Positions 6,551 through 14,695 are shown, numbered from the stretch's first letter. The stretch is DNA of 15,650 bases from Thermohalobaculum sp039030715 (GCA_039030715.1 JBCCDU010000091.1:1-15650); one strand, 5' to 3'. Notes: generated by a model not told the origin, from the sequence alone. Made by a program: numbers and translations.

Positions 6551-8151
6551 CCGACACCTTCGACTACATCATCGTCGGCGCCGGCTCCGCCGGATGTGTC
6601 ATCGCCTCGCGCCTTTCAGAGGATCCCGACAGCACCGTCTGTGTGCTGGAGGCTGGCCCTCCCGACCGCCATCCGATGATCCATATTCCTGTCGGCTGGA
6701 TGAAGCTGATGACCAATCCGCGGCTCAACTGGATGTACCAGACCGAGCCCAGTGAGTGGACCGGCGGGCGGGCCGTTGCGGTGCCGCGGGGCAAGACGCT
6801 TGGCGGCTCCTCCTCGATCAACGGGAACATCTTCAACCGGGGCACGCCGGGAGATTTCGACCATTGGGCGCAGCTTGGCAATTCGGGCTGGGGCTATGGC
6901 GATGTGCTGCCGCTCTTCAAGCGGCTCGAGGATTGGACGGGACCGGATGCCGATGGGCGCCGCGGCCGGGGCGGGCGCCTGAAAGTGACCGAGAGCCCCT
7001 GGACCCATCCGCTCTGCGAGGCCTTCATGGATGGCTGCGAGAGCCTCGGCATTCCGCGCAATCCCGATTATAACGGCGCGCGGCAGGAGGGGGTGAGTTA
7101 CACCCAGCGCACGATCCATCGCGGGCGCCGGCAGAGCGCGGCGCGCGCCTTCCTGCGCCCGGCCATGCAGCGGCCCAATCTGGAAATACGAACCGGCGCC
7201 CATGCTGCTGAAATTCTGTTCGATGGGCGGCGCGCCACCGGCATCCGGTATGCGCAAGGCAGGCAGATGTGCGCGGTTCGCGCCCGGCGCGAGGTCATCC
7301 TGTCCGGCGGGGTGATCAACTCGCCGCAACTCCTGCAGCTCTCCGGCATCGGCGATCCGGAGCATCTGCGGGGCATCGGGGTGGAGGTCCGCCATGCCTT
7401 GCCCGGTGTGGGCGAGAACCTGCGCGATCACTACACGCCCCGCTTCACCGCGCGGGTGAAGAACGCCGAGACGTTCAACGAGCGGGCAAGGGGCCTGGCT
7501 TTCGGGATGGAGATCGCGAAATGGCTGGCCGGGCGCCCCTCGATCCTCAGCCTGCCGGCGACGGCATGCTATGCCTTTGCACGCTCGGACCCGGCGCTGG
7601 ACGTCAACGATCTGCAGGTCACCTTCATGCCCGCGAGCTACAAGGAGGGGCACCAGTCGACCCTGGACGACCGGCCGGGCATGACGATCGCCGCCTGGCA
7701 GCAGCGGCCGGACAGTCTGGGATATGTGCGCGCCCGCTCCTCCGACCCGTTCGAGAAACCGCAGATCCAGCCGAATTATCTCAGCACTGAGAGCGACCGG
7801 CGCGTCCTGCTTGCGGGTCTGCGCCTGGCCCGCGCGATCCTGCGAACCGAGGCGATGGAGCCTTTCTTCGCGGGAGAGCTTTATCCGGGCGACGCCGTGG
7901 TCAGCGATGAGGATCTGCTGGCCACCGCCCGCGAGCGTGGGACAACCACCTTCCACATGATGGGCACCTGCCGGATGGGCCCCGAGGGCGATGCAACGGC
8001 GGTTGTGGATGCCGAGTTGCGGATCCGCGGCATCGAGGCCCTCAGGGTCGCCGATGCCTCGATCATGCCGTCGATGCCCTCGGCCAATACCAATGCGTCG
8101 ACGCTGATGATCGGCGAGAAGGCTGCCGATCTGATCCGCGCGTCGCACTAG
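6547..8151 (+). CDS. GMC-family FAD-dependent alcohol oxidoreductase
   Basis: A 534-residue protein, typical length. ATG at 6547 overlaps the upstream stop. The N-terminal FAD-binding site is GAGSAGC at residues 11-17 with Glu36 ending the second strand (VLEAG). GMC signature 1, RGKTLGGSSSINGN, is at 82-95, and signature 2, SGGVINSPQLLQLSGIG, starts near 253. The catalytic pair is His470 (FHMMGTCRMG) and Asn514 (PSANTNAS), spaced as His466/Asn510 in choline oxidase. The family oxidises primary alcohols through FAD; the choline dehydrogenase branch is nearest by eye, but the absence of a bet cluster means the substrate is open. With the aldehyde dehydrogenase two genes upstream it could take an alcohol through to the acid. 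The gene ends 38 bp before a large inverted repeat and is convergent with batD. Confidence 0.95.
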   Translation: MTDTFDYIIVGAGSAGCVIASRLSEDPDSTVCVLEAGPPDRHPMIHIPVGWMKLMTNPRLNWMYQTEPSEWTGGRAVAVPRGKTLGGSSSINGNIFNRGTPGDFDHWAQLGNSGWGYGDVLPLFKRLEDWTGPDADGRRGRGGRLKVTESPWTHPLCEAFMDGCESLGIPRNPDYNGARQEGVSYTQRTIHRGRRQSAARAFLRPAMQRPNLEIRTGAHAAEILFDGRRATGIRYAQGRQMCAVRARREVILSGGVINSPQLLQLSGIGDPEHLRGIGVEVRHALPGVGENLRDHYTPRFTARVKNAETFNERARGLAFGMEIAKWLAGRPSILSLPATACYAFARSDPALDVNDLQVTFMPASYKEGHQSTLDDRPGMTIAAWQQRPDSLGYVRARSSDPFEKPQIQPNYLSTESDRRVLLAGLRLARAILRTEAMEPFFAGELYPGDAVVSDEDLLATARERGTTTFHMMGTCRMGPEGDATAVVDAELRIRGIEALRVADASIMPSMPSANTNASTLMIGEKAADLIRASH

Positions 8152-8189
8152 GCGCCCTGGAACGCCGGCCCAAAGCGCGACCGTCGGGA

Positions 8190-8279
8190 CGGGCACCGGG
8201 CGGCCATATGCACGGAACGCGCATCAGCGGGGGTCCCCCGCTGGCCCGTCTTCAGACGGGCATGGCCGCCCGGTGCCCG
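8190..8279. repeat. 90-bp cloverleaf palindromic element
   Basis: A perfect 18-bp inverted repeat (8190-8207 with 8262-8279) encloses three hairpins that abut without spare bases. Hairpin 8208-8224 has a 7-bp stem, one position A-C on the plus strand but a U-G pair in minus-strand RNA. Hairpin 8225-8243 is a perfect palindrome about base 8234 (CAGCGGGGG mirrored). Hairpin 8244-8261 has stem GCCCGTC and loop TTCA. Every base lies in a hairpin or the outer stem, giving a four-way junction. It sits where the GMC and batD genes converge, and includes the batD stop codon. It may act as a bidirectional terminator, as a protector of the mRNA 3' end, or be a copy of a mobile palindromic repeat. There is no T-tract, and I see no target-site duplication. 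It is not a tRNA. Confidence 0.85.
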
Positions 8280-9543
8280 GTGGCGGACCACTCGCCCAGC
8301 TTCCCCTGCGGAGCGCTTTTGCCAACGCCTCGAGGTCGGCGCTTGTGGTCGGGTCGCCCTCGCCGAAGAGGGCGCGCTCCAGTGCTTTGAACTCTGGCGG
8401 TGCCGGCGCATCGTTTCGGTCGATCAGAATTCGCGCATGCCGGTAGGCGCTGAGTGCATCGCCGGCAGCCACGGCTTCGCGCAAGGCGCGTTCGGGAGTT
8501 CTCCGAAACATCCGTTGCCAGCGCGAGCGCAGTGCGGGCCAAGCGGGTAGCCGGACCGCGGCCCCGAGGCTGCGGAGGCCCAGGGCGAGCCCGGCCAGCA
8601 GCCCAGCCGGTGCCGCCCATCGCAGCAAGCGGAAACCCGCATCACCGTCTGCGGCCGAAGCCCCCGCCGCTTTAGCACTCGGCTCGGCACCGGTTGGCGA
8701 GTCACCTCCGTCGCTGCCTGCCGGCGGATCCTCTGCGCCGGCATAGGCGACCCGCTGGGCGGTGAGGGTGATCTCGCGCGCCTCGCGCGCCTCGGCGTCG
8801 AAATAGGCGATGGTCACCGGGTTCAGATATCCCGCCGTCTCGCCCTTGGGCCGCACGGTCCAGCGCCAGAAGGCCCGGGTGATCGGGCCGTTCGGGCCCA
8901 GTGTCACGATCCGCTTTTCCGGATGGGGAAACACAAACGCCCCGGCGGAGGTCATCTCCGGCATCGGGGGCAGCAACTCCGGTTCGACCCCCTGGGCGGT
9001 CAGCGTTACGATCCGCAGCGCACCGCCGCCCGGCGCGAGGCGTTCCGGCGGGTTCGACCAATTGTCCGTCACCTCGATCAGGCGCGCTGGGAACCACCAG
9101 TCCGAGTCCGGGCGTGGAACCACCTCGACCGTCAGGGTGTTCGAGACCGCCTCATGCTCGAAGCGTTTGCCGCTGGGCGACAGCAGCGTGAGCTGATGGG
9201 TGAACGCGCCGATCTCGATCGGCCCCGGCGCCTGGGGGAACAGCGCCATCCGCCGCTCCAGATTGGTCACTGTCAGCCCGTCTTCCTGGGTGTTGTACCA
9301 GTGATCCTCGCCAAGCTGCATCCAGTCGAAACCCGCCAGATCCGGCTGGCGCAGCTTCTCCAGCGTGATCGGTAGGCGGTAAGCGCCGTGGATCGTGATC
9401 AGCACCATCTCGCCGTCGAAAGGGGCGTGGGCGCGCTCCTCGACCTTCAGCGTCAGGCGCACATCGTCCGGCCCCGCGGTGATCTGTGCCCCCGCCGCGA
9501 GGGCGGAAAGGAGCAGCGCGAGCATTGCCAGCAGATGCCTCAT
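8224..9543 (-). CDS. batD: BatD-like membrane-anchored protein
   Basis: A 439-residue protein, last gene of the moxR-bat operon. ATG at 9543 overlaps the upstream TGA (ATGA). Residues 1-19 are a signal peptide (MRHLLAMLALLLSALAAGA). A long periplasmic region follows, built of beta-rich modules with motifs such as VRLTLKVEERAHAPFDGE and NTLTVEVVPRPDSDWWFPA. Near residue 310 a low-complexity Ala/Gly/Ser linker leads to a membrane helix (LLRWAAPAGLLAGLALGL) and a cytoplasmic tail of about 100 residues. This layout (oxygen-tolerance BatD family) is known; its job is thought to be periplasmic interaction with the VWA proteins. The last 18 residues, rich in Pro and Gly, are encoded by the 90-bp palindromic element and are probably not part of the ancestral protein. 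Confidence 0.86.
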   Translation of the reverse strand: MRHLLAMLALLLSALAAGAQITAGPDDVRLTLKVEERAHAPFDGEMVLITIHGAYRLPITLEKLRQPDLAGFDWMQLGEDHWYNTQEDGLTVTNLERRMALFPQAPGPIEIGAFTHQLTLLSPSGKRFEHEAVSNTLTVEVVPRPDSDWWFPARLIEVTDNWSNPPERLAPGGGALRIVTLTAQGVEPELLPPMPEMTSAGAFVFPHPEKRIVTLGPNGPITRAFWRWTVRPKGETAGYLNPVTIAYFDAEAREAREITLTAQRVAYAGAEDPPAGSDGGDSPTGAEPSAKAAGASAADGDAGFRLLRWAAPAGLLAGLALGLRSLGAAVRLPAWPALRSRWQRMFRRTPERALREAVAAGDALSAYRHARILIDRNDAPAPPEFKALERALFGEGDPTTSADLEALAKALRRGSWASGPPPGTGRPCPSEDGPAGDPR

Positions 9544-10226
9544 CGCGGATCCTCCGGCGGTTCCAGCGCCTCGCCCCTTGCGGCGCGGGCTTTGCGCTCG
9601 GCCCCGATCAGCGCCTTGAGGTAGAGGCCGGGCTCGTCGGCCAGGGTCTCCAGCCAGCGCTCGCTGGCCGCCAGGTATTGCGCATCGAAGACATTCGGCA
9701 CTTCGCGCAGCCCGCTGGACGACAGCTCCGGCATCGCGAACCCCGCCTGGGTGTTGGTCGCCTCCGCCCCGGTGGAGGAGGCGCGTGCCGTCCCCTCTCC
9801 TGTTTCCGCGGCCATCTCTGGCCCCTCCCGCGGCTCGGCCTGCGGGACCGCGACGGGGTCGAATTCGAGTCCGGCGAAGAGCTCGGTCACCAGCGCGTAA
9901 TTGGCCTCGGCTTGCCGGTCGCCTGGATGGTCGGCGAGGTGCCGCTCCCACGCGGCCAAAGCCGCGGCGTAATCATGCGACCATGCGGCGGCGAGCCCCT
10001 GGTTATACGCATCCTCTGCCGCGTCGAACGACTTTGCCGCCGCGCTGAACTCGCCAGCGCGGAACTGGGCCATGCCGCGCAGGCCTGGATCGTCGAGGAA
10101 GGGCAAGGCCAGACCGGGCAGGCCCAGCGACAGGAAGGCACGTCCGAACGCGTCCCCGCCCCCGGCCAGCAGGGCGGTCGTACCGGCCACCAGAGAGGCG
10201 GCGAGGAGGAAAGCTGGGCGCTTCAC
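9540..10226 (-). CDS. batC: BatC-like tetratricopeptide repeat protein
   Basis: A 228-residue protein. The start is GTG at 10226, overlapping the stop of the upstream VWA gene (GTGA), with GGAGG 5 bases upstream. The N terminus is a signal peptide or membrane anchor (MKRPAFLLAASLVAGTTALL), so most of the chain should be periplasmic. Residues about 50-120 hold TPR-like helices (AQFRAGEFSAAAKSFDAAED, then WSHDYAAALAAWERHLADHP). The middle is a low-complexity Glu/Ala/Thr linker (about 130-165), and a C-terminal segment resumes with PNVFDAQYLAASERWLETL. In the Bat system the TPR protein is regarded as a scaffold between the VWA proteins and BatD. Its place between the second VWA gene and batD fits that. 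Confidence 0.82.
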   Translation of the reverse strand: MKRPAFLLAASLVAGTTALLAGGGDAFGRAFLSLGLPGLALPFLDDPGLRGMAQFRAGEFSAAAKSFDAAEDAYNQGLAAAWSHDYAAALAAWERHLADHPGDRQAEANYALVTELFAGLEFDPVAVPQAEPREGPEMAAETGEGTARASSTGAEATNTQAGFAMPELSSSGLREVPNVFDAQYLAASERWLETLADEPGLYLKALIGAERKARAARGEALEPPEDPR

Positions 10227-11143
10227 GCCGTCCTCCGCCCCGGCAGCAGGATCAGCGCGGGCAGCAGGGCCAGCAGCAGCAGATAGCGGCCGCGATCCTG
10301 CAGCACCAGCAGCGCATAGTCGGTGGCCGCCAGCCGCGATGCGGGGCGGGTGGAGATCGCCTCCGCCACGCCAAACGGATCCGTCAGAGTGCCCGCGACG
10401 CCCCCGCCCAGCCGGGCCAATTCGGCCATCGCGGCGGGGTCGGCGTGATCCGCCGCGCCCGAGGGCACGTGCAGGGTCGAAAGCGTGATGCCATCCGCCG
10501 CCAGTCGCGCGGCCTCCGCCAGCGCAGGCGCGCCGATGCCGCCGCCATCGCTGAGCAGCACGACATCGCCCAGTATGATCTCGGCCTCTCGCAGCACCCG
10601 ACCCGCCATGGCCAGCGCGCGTTCGGGCCGCGTTCCCGCATCGGGCATGGTATCGGCGGTCAGGAGCGAGATCGTCCCTCCCATCGCCCGGGCGTCGGAG
10701 GTCAGCGCGCTCGCCAGATAGGCATCTCCGCCATAGACGACCAGCGCCACCTGCCGCGTCCCCGCCGCCTCGGCCACCAGCCGCGCGGTTGTCAGCATGT
10801 CCAACAGGCGCTGCGGTTCGGTCATGGAGGGGGAGAGATCGATCGCGATCACCACACCGTCGAGATTGCGAAAGGCGGGCGTGTCGCGCCGCTCCACCGC
10901 CGGGCCGGCCAGGGCCACGGCGATCAGCGCCAGCAGGATCGCGGGCAGCCAGTTGCGGCTGCGCGGCCCGGCACTGACCTTGCCCAGACGGCGCATCGCC
11001 GCCATCAGGGCCGGGTCCATCGCCCGTTCCCACCCGCCCAGATGTCCGGCCTGGCGCATCAGGAAGAACCCGGCAAGGGCCGCCAAGGGCAGTGCTACCA
11101 GCCAGAACGGGCGCAGCCACAGATGATCCAGCATCTCGATCAT
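10223..11143 (-). CDS. batB: BatB-like von Willebrand factor A domain membrane protein
   Basis: A 306-residue protein with ATG at 11143 overlapping the stop of the preceding VWA gene (ATGA). Membrane helices are at about 12-28 and 64-81, and again at the C terminus (RYLLLLALLPALILL). Between them lies a VWA domain with the metal-ion-dependent adhesion site DLSPS (Asp102, Ser104, Ser106), a threonine near 171 and the VVLLSDGGG aspartate at 199. VWA domains bind a divalent metal and mediate protein contacts. The tandem arrangement with a second VWA gene is the usual BatA/BatB pair. The BatB rather than BatA label comes from gene order: second VWA, just before the TPR gene. Confidence 0.88.
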   Translation of the reverse strand: MIEMLDHLWLRPFWLVALPLAALAGFFLMRQAGHLGGWERAMDPALMAAMRRLGKVSAGPRSRNWLPAILLALIAVALAGPAVERRDTPAFRNLDGVVIAIDLSPSMTEPQRLLDMLTTARLVAEAAGTRQVALVVYGGDAYLASALTSDARAMGGTISLLTADTMPDAGTRPERALAMAGRVLREAEIILGDVVLLSDGGGIGAPALAEAARLAADGITLSTLHVPSGAADHADPAAMAELARLGGGVAGTLTDPFGVAEAISTRPASRLAATDYALLVLQDRGRYLLLLALLPALILLPGRRTA

Positions 11144-12105
11144 CGCCGCGCGCCCGCCATCGCAGGTCCGACCACCAACCCCAGGGTCAGCAGGAACCCC
11201 AGCATCGCTGGCCAGGTCCAGAGCTGTCTGCGGACGATGGCCGAGGGGCCGTCGGCGGGCGTCGCCTCCAGCGCGTTGATCGCCTCGCCGACCGCCAGCA
11301 GATCCTGGGTGGTCCGGACGCGAAAGGATGCTCCACCGGACAGATCGGCAATCGCCTGCAGGGTTTCCGCATCCACCGCGTCGCGCTCGCCCTCGGCATT
11401 GCTCAGGTCGCGCGGACCCATGGCGATGGTGTGGACCCGCACGCCCTGGCGGGCCGCGAGCTGTGCGGCCTCGCGCGGTTTCACCGGGCCCGAATTGTTG
11501 ACCCCGTCGGAGAGGAGGACGACCACCTTGCTTGCCGCCTGCGACGCAGCCAGCCGTTTCAGCGCCAGGCCCAGCCCCTCGCTGATACCGGTGGCCCGGC
11601 CCGAGATGCCGATGCTGGCGCCCTCGACCGCCCGGGCCACGGCCTCCACATCGAAAGTTTGGGGTGTCGCGAAATAGGCGCGGCTGGCGAAGATCACCAG
11701 GGCGACCCGGTCCCCCGCACGGGCGCGCACGAACTGGGTGGCGGCGTGTTTCACCGCATCCAGCCGCTGGATCTGTCGACCATCCAGCTCGAAATCCTCG
11801 CGGATCATCGAGCCGGAAAGATCCAGCGCCAGCACCAGATCGCGCCCGCTGACCGGCAGGGCCGGGTTGGCCACGGCCAGACGCGGACCTGCGAGCGCAG
11901 TGACCAGGCAAATCCAGATCAGGATCGGCAACATCCGTTGACCCATCCCTGCGCCGCCGCGCGCCGATGCCAGGCCGAGGCGCGCGCCCACCCCCTCCGG
12001 CACCGCCAGCGCGGCCCCGGCCAGCCGCGCGCGCCGCCGCAGATAAAGCACCAGCAGCGGCACCGGCAGCAGCAAAAGGAAAAGCGGATCGGCAAAGTCC
12101 AACAT
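11140..12105 (-). CDS. batA: BatA-like von Willebrand factor A domain membrane protein
   Basis: A 321-residue protein from ATG 12105, 3 bp after the DUF4381 stop. Helices occur at about 5-22 (FADPLFLLLLPVPLLVLYL), 57-73 (RMLPILIWICLVTALAG) and 298-315 at the C terminus, so the VWA domain faces one side of the inner membrane on a short stalk. The metal site is complete: DLSGS (Asp95, Ser97, Ser99), the ISGRATGISEG threonine at 172 and VVLLSDGVNNSG with Asp200. This is the classic architecture of BatA, named for aerotolerance genes in Bacteroides; MoxR ATPases are thought to act as chaperones that load or remodel VWA partners. Confidence 0.9.
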   Translation of the reverse strand: MLDFADPLFLLLLPVPLLVLYLRRRARLAGAALAVPEGVGARLGLASARGGAGMGQRMLPILIWICLVTALAGPRLAVANPALPVSGRDLVLALDLSGSMIREDFELDGRQIQRLDAVKHAATQFVRARAGDRVALVIFASRAYFATPQTFDVEAVARAVEGASIGISGRATGISEGLGLALKRLAASQAASKVVVLLSDGVNNSGPVKPREAAQLAARQGVRVHTIAMGPRDLSNAEGERDAVDAETLQAIADLSGGASFRVRTTQDLLAVGEAINALEATPADGPSAIVRRQLWTWPAMLGFLLTLGLVVGPAMAGARR

Positions 12106-12108
12106 GGC

Positions 12109-12570
12109 TCAGCCCTTCACCCGCCGCGCGGCATTTGCGAGCGCGGTGTCGAGCGCTTCCAACGCCGAGGCGTCGGTTGCAGGGGTGGGCCTGTAGAGCC
12201 CATCCTTCAGCAGCGCCGCGGCTTTCGGGGGCAGGCCGAACTGCCGGGTCGCGCGGGTCAGCCAGCTCTCGCCCTTGTCGGCGGTCTCGGTCGTCGTCAA
12301 CTCGCGCAGCAGATGGGCCTTGGCCAACAGACGCTCGTCATCGGGCAGACCTCGCGCGGCTTCCAACTGGGCAAGCACTCTCTGACGCCGGGTCGGCTGT
12401 CGCTGGACTTGGCCGGAGATCAGCACCAGCGCCAATCCGGCCAGAGCCGCCAGGGCAAGGCCGATGGCAAGCGCCGCCGCGACCTCCGCTACGATGCCCA
12501 GCCCTTCGGCAGCGGGCACCCTCAGGCCATATAGCCCCTCCAGGATCGCCCGGTCCGCCTCGCGGCTCAT
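12109..12570 (-). CDS. DUF4381 domain membrane protein
   Basis: A 153-residue protein whose ATG at 12570 overlaps the DUF58 stop (ATGA). A single long hydrophobic span at about 26-52 (IVAEVAAALAIGLALAALAG and on to LVLISG) is followed by a basic, helical cytoplasmic part with RVLAQLEAARGLPDDERLLA and LLRELTTTE. A short membrane-anchored helical protein in this slot, between DUF58 and the first VWA gene, is characteristic of the DUF4381 family in MoxR/Bat operons of Proteobacteria. Its biochemical role is unknown. Confidence 0.82.
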   Translation of the reverse strand: MSREADRAILEGLYGLRVPAAEGLGIVAEVAAALAIGLALAALAGLALVLISGQVQRQPTRRQRVLAQLEAARGLPDDERLLAKAHLLRELTTTETADKGESWLTRATRQFGLPPKAAALLKDGLYRPTPATDASALEALDTALANAARRVKG

Positions 12571-13436
12571 CCGGGCAGATCCCTGCCGATATCCTCCACC
12601 GCCCGCGAACTGTCGCAGAGCGTCATGAGCAGAGAAAGATCCTCGATTGCGAGATCGCCCTGTAGCGCCATCGGATCGGTGGAAACCGACCCGATGGCGG
12701 GGCTGTCCTCGGCACCGATGATATAGCGATAGGTGCCAGCGGGCGGCGCGAGTTCGAACGGATCGGCGATGCGCAGGATCGCCAGGCTCGCCCGGCGGCC
12801 CAAGGCACGCGCTGCGGCTGCGAAATCCGTACCCGGCCGGTCCATCCCGCTCGCCAGCAGAACATCGGCGCCCCGCGGTGCCAGGCGCTCCGCCATTCCC
12901 AGTGCATGGGCCAGGGGCGGCCCCTCGGTGCCGCCGCCTACCTCCGCCGCAATCGCTGCTTCATGGGCGCGAACCATGCCACCGATGACGCCGATCATGC
13001 CCCGGTCGCGTCCGCGCGGGGGCACGTAGACCGGCTCGACCGCATTGAGGGCAATCACGCTCACGCGCCCGCCCTCCGCCACCGCGCGCCACCCGGCGAG
13101 GCAGAGCTGCTCCGCCGCTGCGATCGAGCGCAGCACCCTGCGCGTGCCCCACAGCATGGAGGGTCGGAAATCCGCGATCAGCAATGTGGTCCGGTCCCGC
13201 TCCGCATGAAAGGTGCGCACTTGCGGGTGGCCCGTGCGGGCGGTCGCGTTCCGGTCGATATGGCGCGGGTCGTCACCGATCTCGAAGGGGCGCAGGTCGG
13301 CGGTTTCCAGCCCGCGTCCCCGGCGCCGGGTCACCAGGCCGCCAGGCAGGGCGGTCGTCCCGCGCTGGCCTGCGTCGCGGCCCAGCAGATGGCGCAGGCG
13401 CAACAGGTAATCGGCATCCAGACGATCCGGGGCCAT
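12567..13436 (-). CDS. DUF58 domain protein of the MoxR/Bat operon
   Basis: A 289-residue protein. The start is ATG at 13436, 2 bp after the moxR stop; a much longer frame upstream merely runs antiparallel through moxR in another frame. The conserved DUF58 core is plain: GLVTRRRGRGLETADLRPFE, then GDDPRHIDRNATARTG and VRTFHAERDRTTLLIADFRP. The part after it is VWA-like in layout, with ADFRPSM in place of a full DxSxS metal site, as is usual for DUF58. DUF58 proteins almost always follow moxR and are believed to be its direct partner. It has no signal peptide or membrane span and is presumably cytoplasmic. Confidence 0.9.
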   Translation of the reverse strand: MAPDRLDADYLLRLRHLLGRDAGQRGTTALPGGLVTRRRGRGLETADLRPFEIGDDPRHIDRNATARTGHPQVRTFHAERDRTTLLIADFRPSMLWGTRRVLRSIAAAEQLCLAGWRAVAEGGRVSVIALNAVEPVYVPPRGRDRGMIGVIGGMVRAHEAAIAAEVGGGTEGPPLAHALGMAERLAPRGADVLLASGMDRPGTDFAAAARALGRRASLAILRIADPFELAPPAGTYRYIIGAEDSPAIGSVSTDPMALQGDLAIEDLSLLMTLCDSSRAVEDIGRDLPG

Positions 13437-13438
13437 GG

Positions 13439-14389
13439 TCAGAGCGGCTCCACCCGGTCGAGTAGCCTGGCGATCAGACCGCGTGCGGTCTCGCCGTCCG
13501 CCTCTGCCCGCCAGGTCAGGACCATCCGGTGCGCCAGCGCGTCGCCCGCTAGGGCGGCCACATCGTCGGGTGTCGCATAATCGCGACCTGCCAGATAGGC
13601 CCGCGCCCGCGCGCCCGCCGCCAGCGCCAGCGAACCGCGGGGCGAGACGGCGTGCTCCACCTCCGGCATCGCCTCGCTGTCGCGGGTCGCGGTGACCAGC
13701 CGCACGATGTAATCCTTGAGCGCGGGCGAGAGATGGACCTGCGCCACACCCTCGCGCGCCTGATCCAGCGCCGACATATCCAGACGGTCGAGGCTGGGGT
13801 CCGCCTCGCCCGCATCCTGCATCAGGTCCAGGATGCGCCGTTCCTCCGCCGCGTCGGGTTGATCGACCATCACATGCAGCATGAACCGGTCGAGCTGCGC
13901 TTCGGGCAGGGGAAACGTGCCTTCGTGTTCGATTGGGTTCTGGGTGGCGACGACCATGAAGGGATCGGGCAGCTTGTGCGTCTCGCCGCCCGCGGTCACC
14001 TGACCCTCGGCCATCGCCTCCAGCAGGGCGGATTGCACTTTGGGTGGCGCGCGATTGACTTCGTCTACCAGCACCAGATTGGCGAAAACCGGGCCGGGCA
14101 CAAATTCGAAACTGGCCTTGTCGGGGCGGAAAACCGGCGTGCCAGTCAGATCGGAAGGCATCAGATCCGGCGTGCATTGCACCCGCTGAAAACTCGCTTC
14201 CAACCCCGCCGCCAGCAGACGGGCGGAGCGGGTCTTGGCCAAGCCGGGCGCCCCCTCGACCAGCAGATGCCCGCCGGTCAGGAGACCGATCAGCAAACGT
14301 TCGATCAGCGGGGTGCGGCCGATCAGATGCGCCTCGATCTGCTCGGCCAGACGGGTCAGCGCGTGGCTGTTGGGGACATCCTTGCTCAC
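13439..14389 (-). CDS. moxR: MoxR-family AAA+ ATPase
   Basis: A 316-residue protein, first gene of the operon. The start is taken as GTG at 14389, not GTG at 14395, because AGGAG at 14395-14399 overlaps the earlier codon but sits 5 bases before the later one. Motifs in order are Walker A GAPGLAKT (46-53), the CTPDLMPSDLTG motif, Walker B LVLVDE (105-110) with the family run VNRAPPKVQSALLEAM, sensor 1 ATQNP (148-152), EGTFPLPEAQLDRFML, and sensor 2/helical lid with SPRGSLALA. MoxR ATPases are hexameric chaperones that mature or regulate VWA-domain partners; here two such partners are encoded in the same operon. Confidence 0.95.
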   Translation of the reverse strand: MSKDVPNSHALTRLAEQIEAHLIGRTPLIERLLIGLLTGGHLLVEGAPGLAKTRSARLLAAGLEASFQRVQCTPDLMPSDLTGTPVFRPDKASFEFVPGPVFANLVLVDEVNRAPPKVQSALLEAMAEGQVTAGGETHKLPDPFMVVATQNPIEHEGTFPLPEAQLDRFMLHVMVDQPDAAEERRILDLMQDAGEADPSLDRLDMSALDQAREGVAQVHLSPALKDYIVRLVTATRDSEAMPEVEHAVSPRGSLALAAGARARAYLAGRDYATPDDVAALAGDALAHRMVLTWRAEADGETARGLIARLLDRVEPL

Positions 14390-14394
14390 GGTCA

Positions 14395-14399
14395 CTCCT
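14395..14399 (-). promoter_or_regulatory. Ribosome binding site that decides the moxR start
   Basis: AGGAG on the minus strand overlaps the first base of an in-frame GTG at 14395, making that codon unusable. A second in-frame GTG at 14389 stands 5 bases downstream, so translation should start there, giving a protein two residues shorter. Confidence 0.7.
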
Positions 14400-14695
14400 G
14401 CGGCCCTCGGATCTACCCTATCGCTACCACGGATGGCGCCCGGTCTGAATGGCGCGCGCGAGGTGTGTTCTCAGAAACTTAGAAGACGCGGTATTCTGGT
14501 GGTCTTTCGCTGAGGATCGGTATGGGTTGCTTTCGTGTCTCGGTACCCCGATAGCGTGCCCCATACGATCCGAACTTCGAAACATCGCTCGCCTTGGCAG
14601 ACCTTGGCACGGCGCAAACCGCGAGGGACGGCGTCGACGTGCCGAGTGCCGCGCCGGATTTGCCCCGAACCGCTTCTTCGGGCCGCTCACCAAAG

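Noticed and set aside
6616..8196. 526-codon minus-strand frame antisense to the GMC oxidoreductase
   Set aside because: The opposite strand carries all GMC and FAD motifs in order; the antisense product has none and no start signal.
8190..8279. tRNA or tRNA-like gene suggested by the cloverleaf fold
   Set aside because: The arm lengths are wrong (18-bp outer stem), and there is no T-loop GTTCGA sequence, no anticodon loop of seven bases and no CCA-type end.
8190..8279. Integron attC site or insertion-sequence end
   Set aside because: No attC core sites, no transposase or integron cassette nearby, and no target-site duplication flanking the repeat.
11092..12534. Long plus-strand frames across the bat operon (also 10445-11677)
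   Set aside because: They are antisense to VWA and DUF4381 genes that are recognisable and tightly coupled. The translated sequence is Gln/Arg/His-rich, a typical shadow of GC-rich coding DNA.
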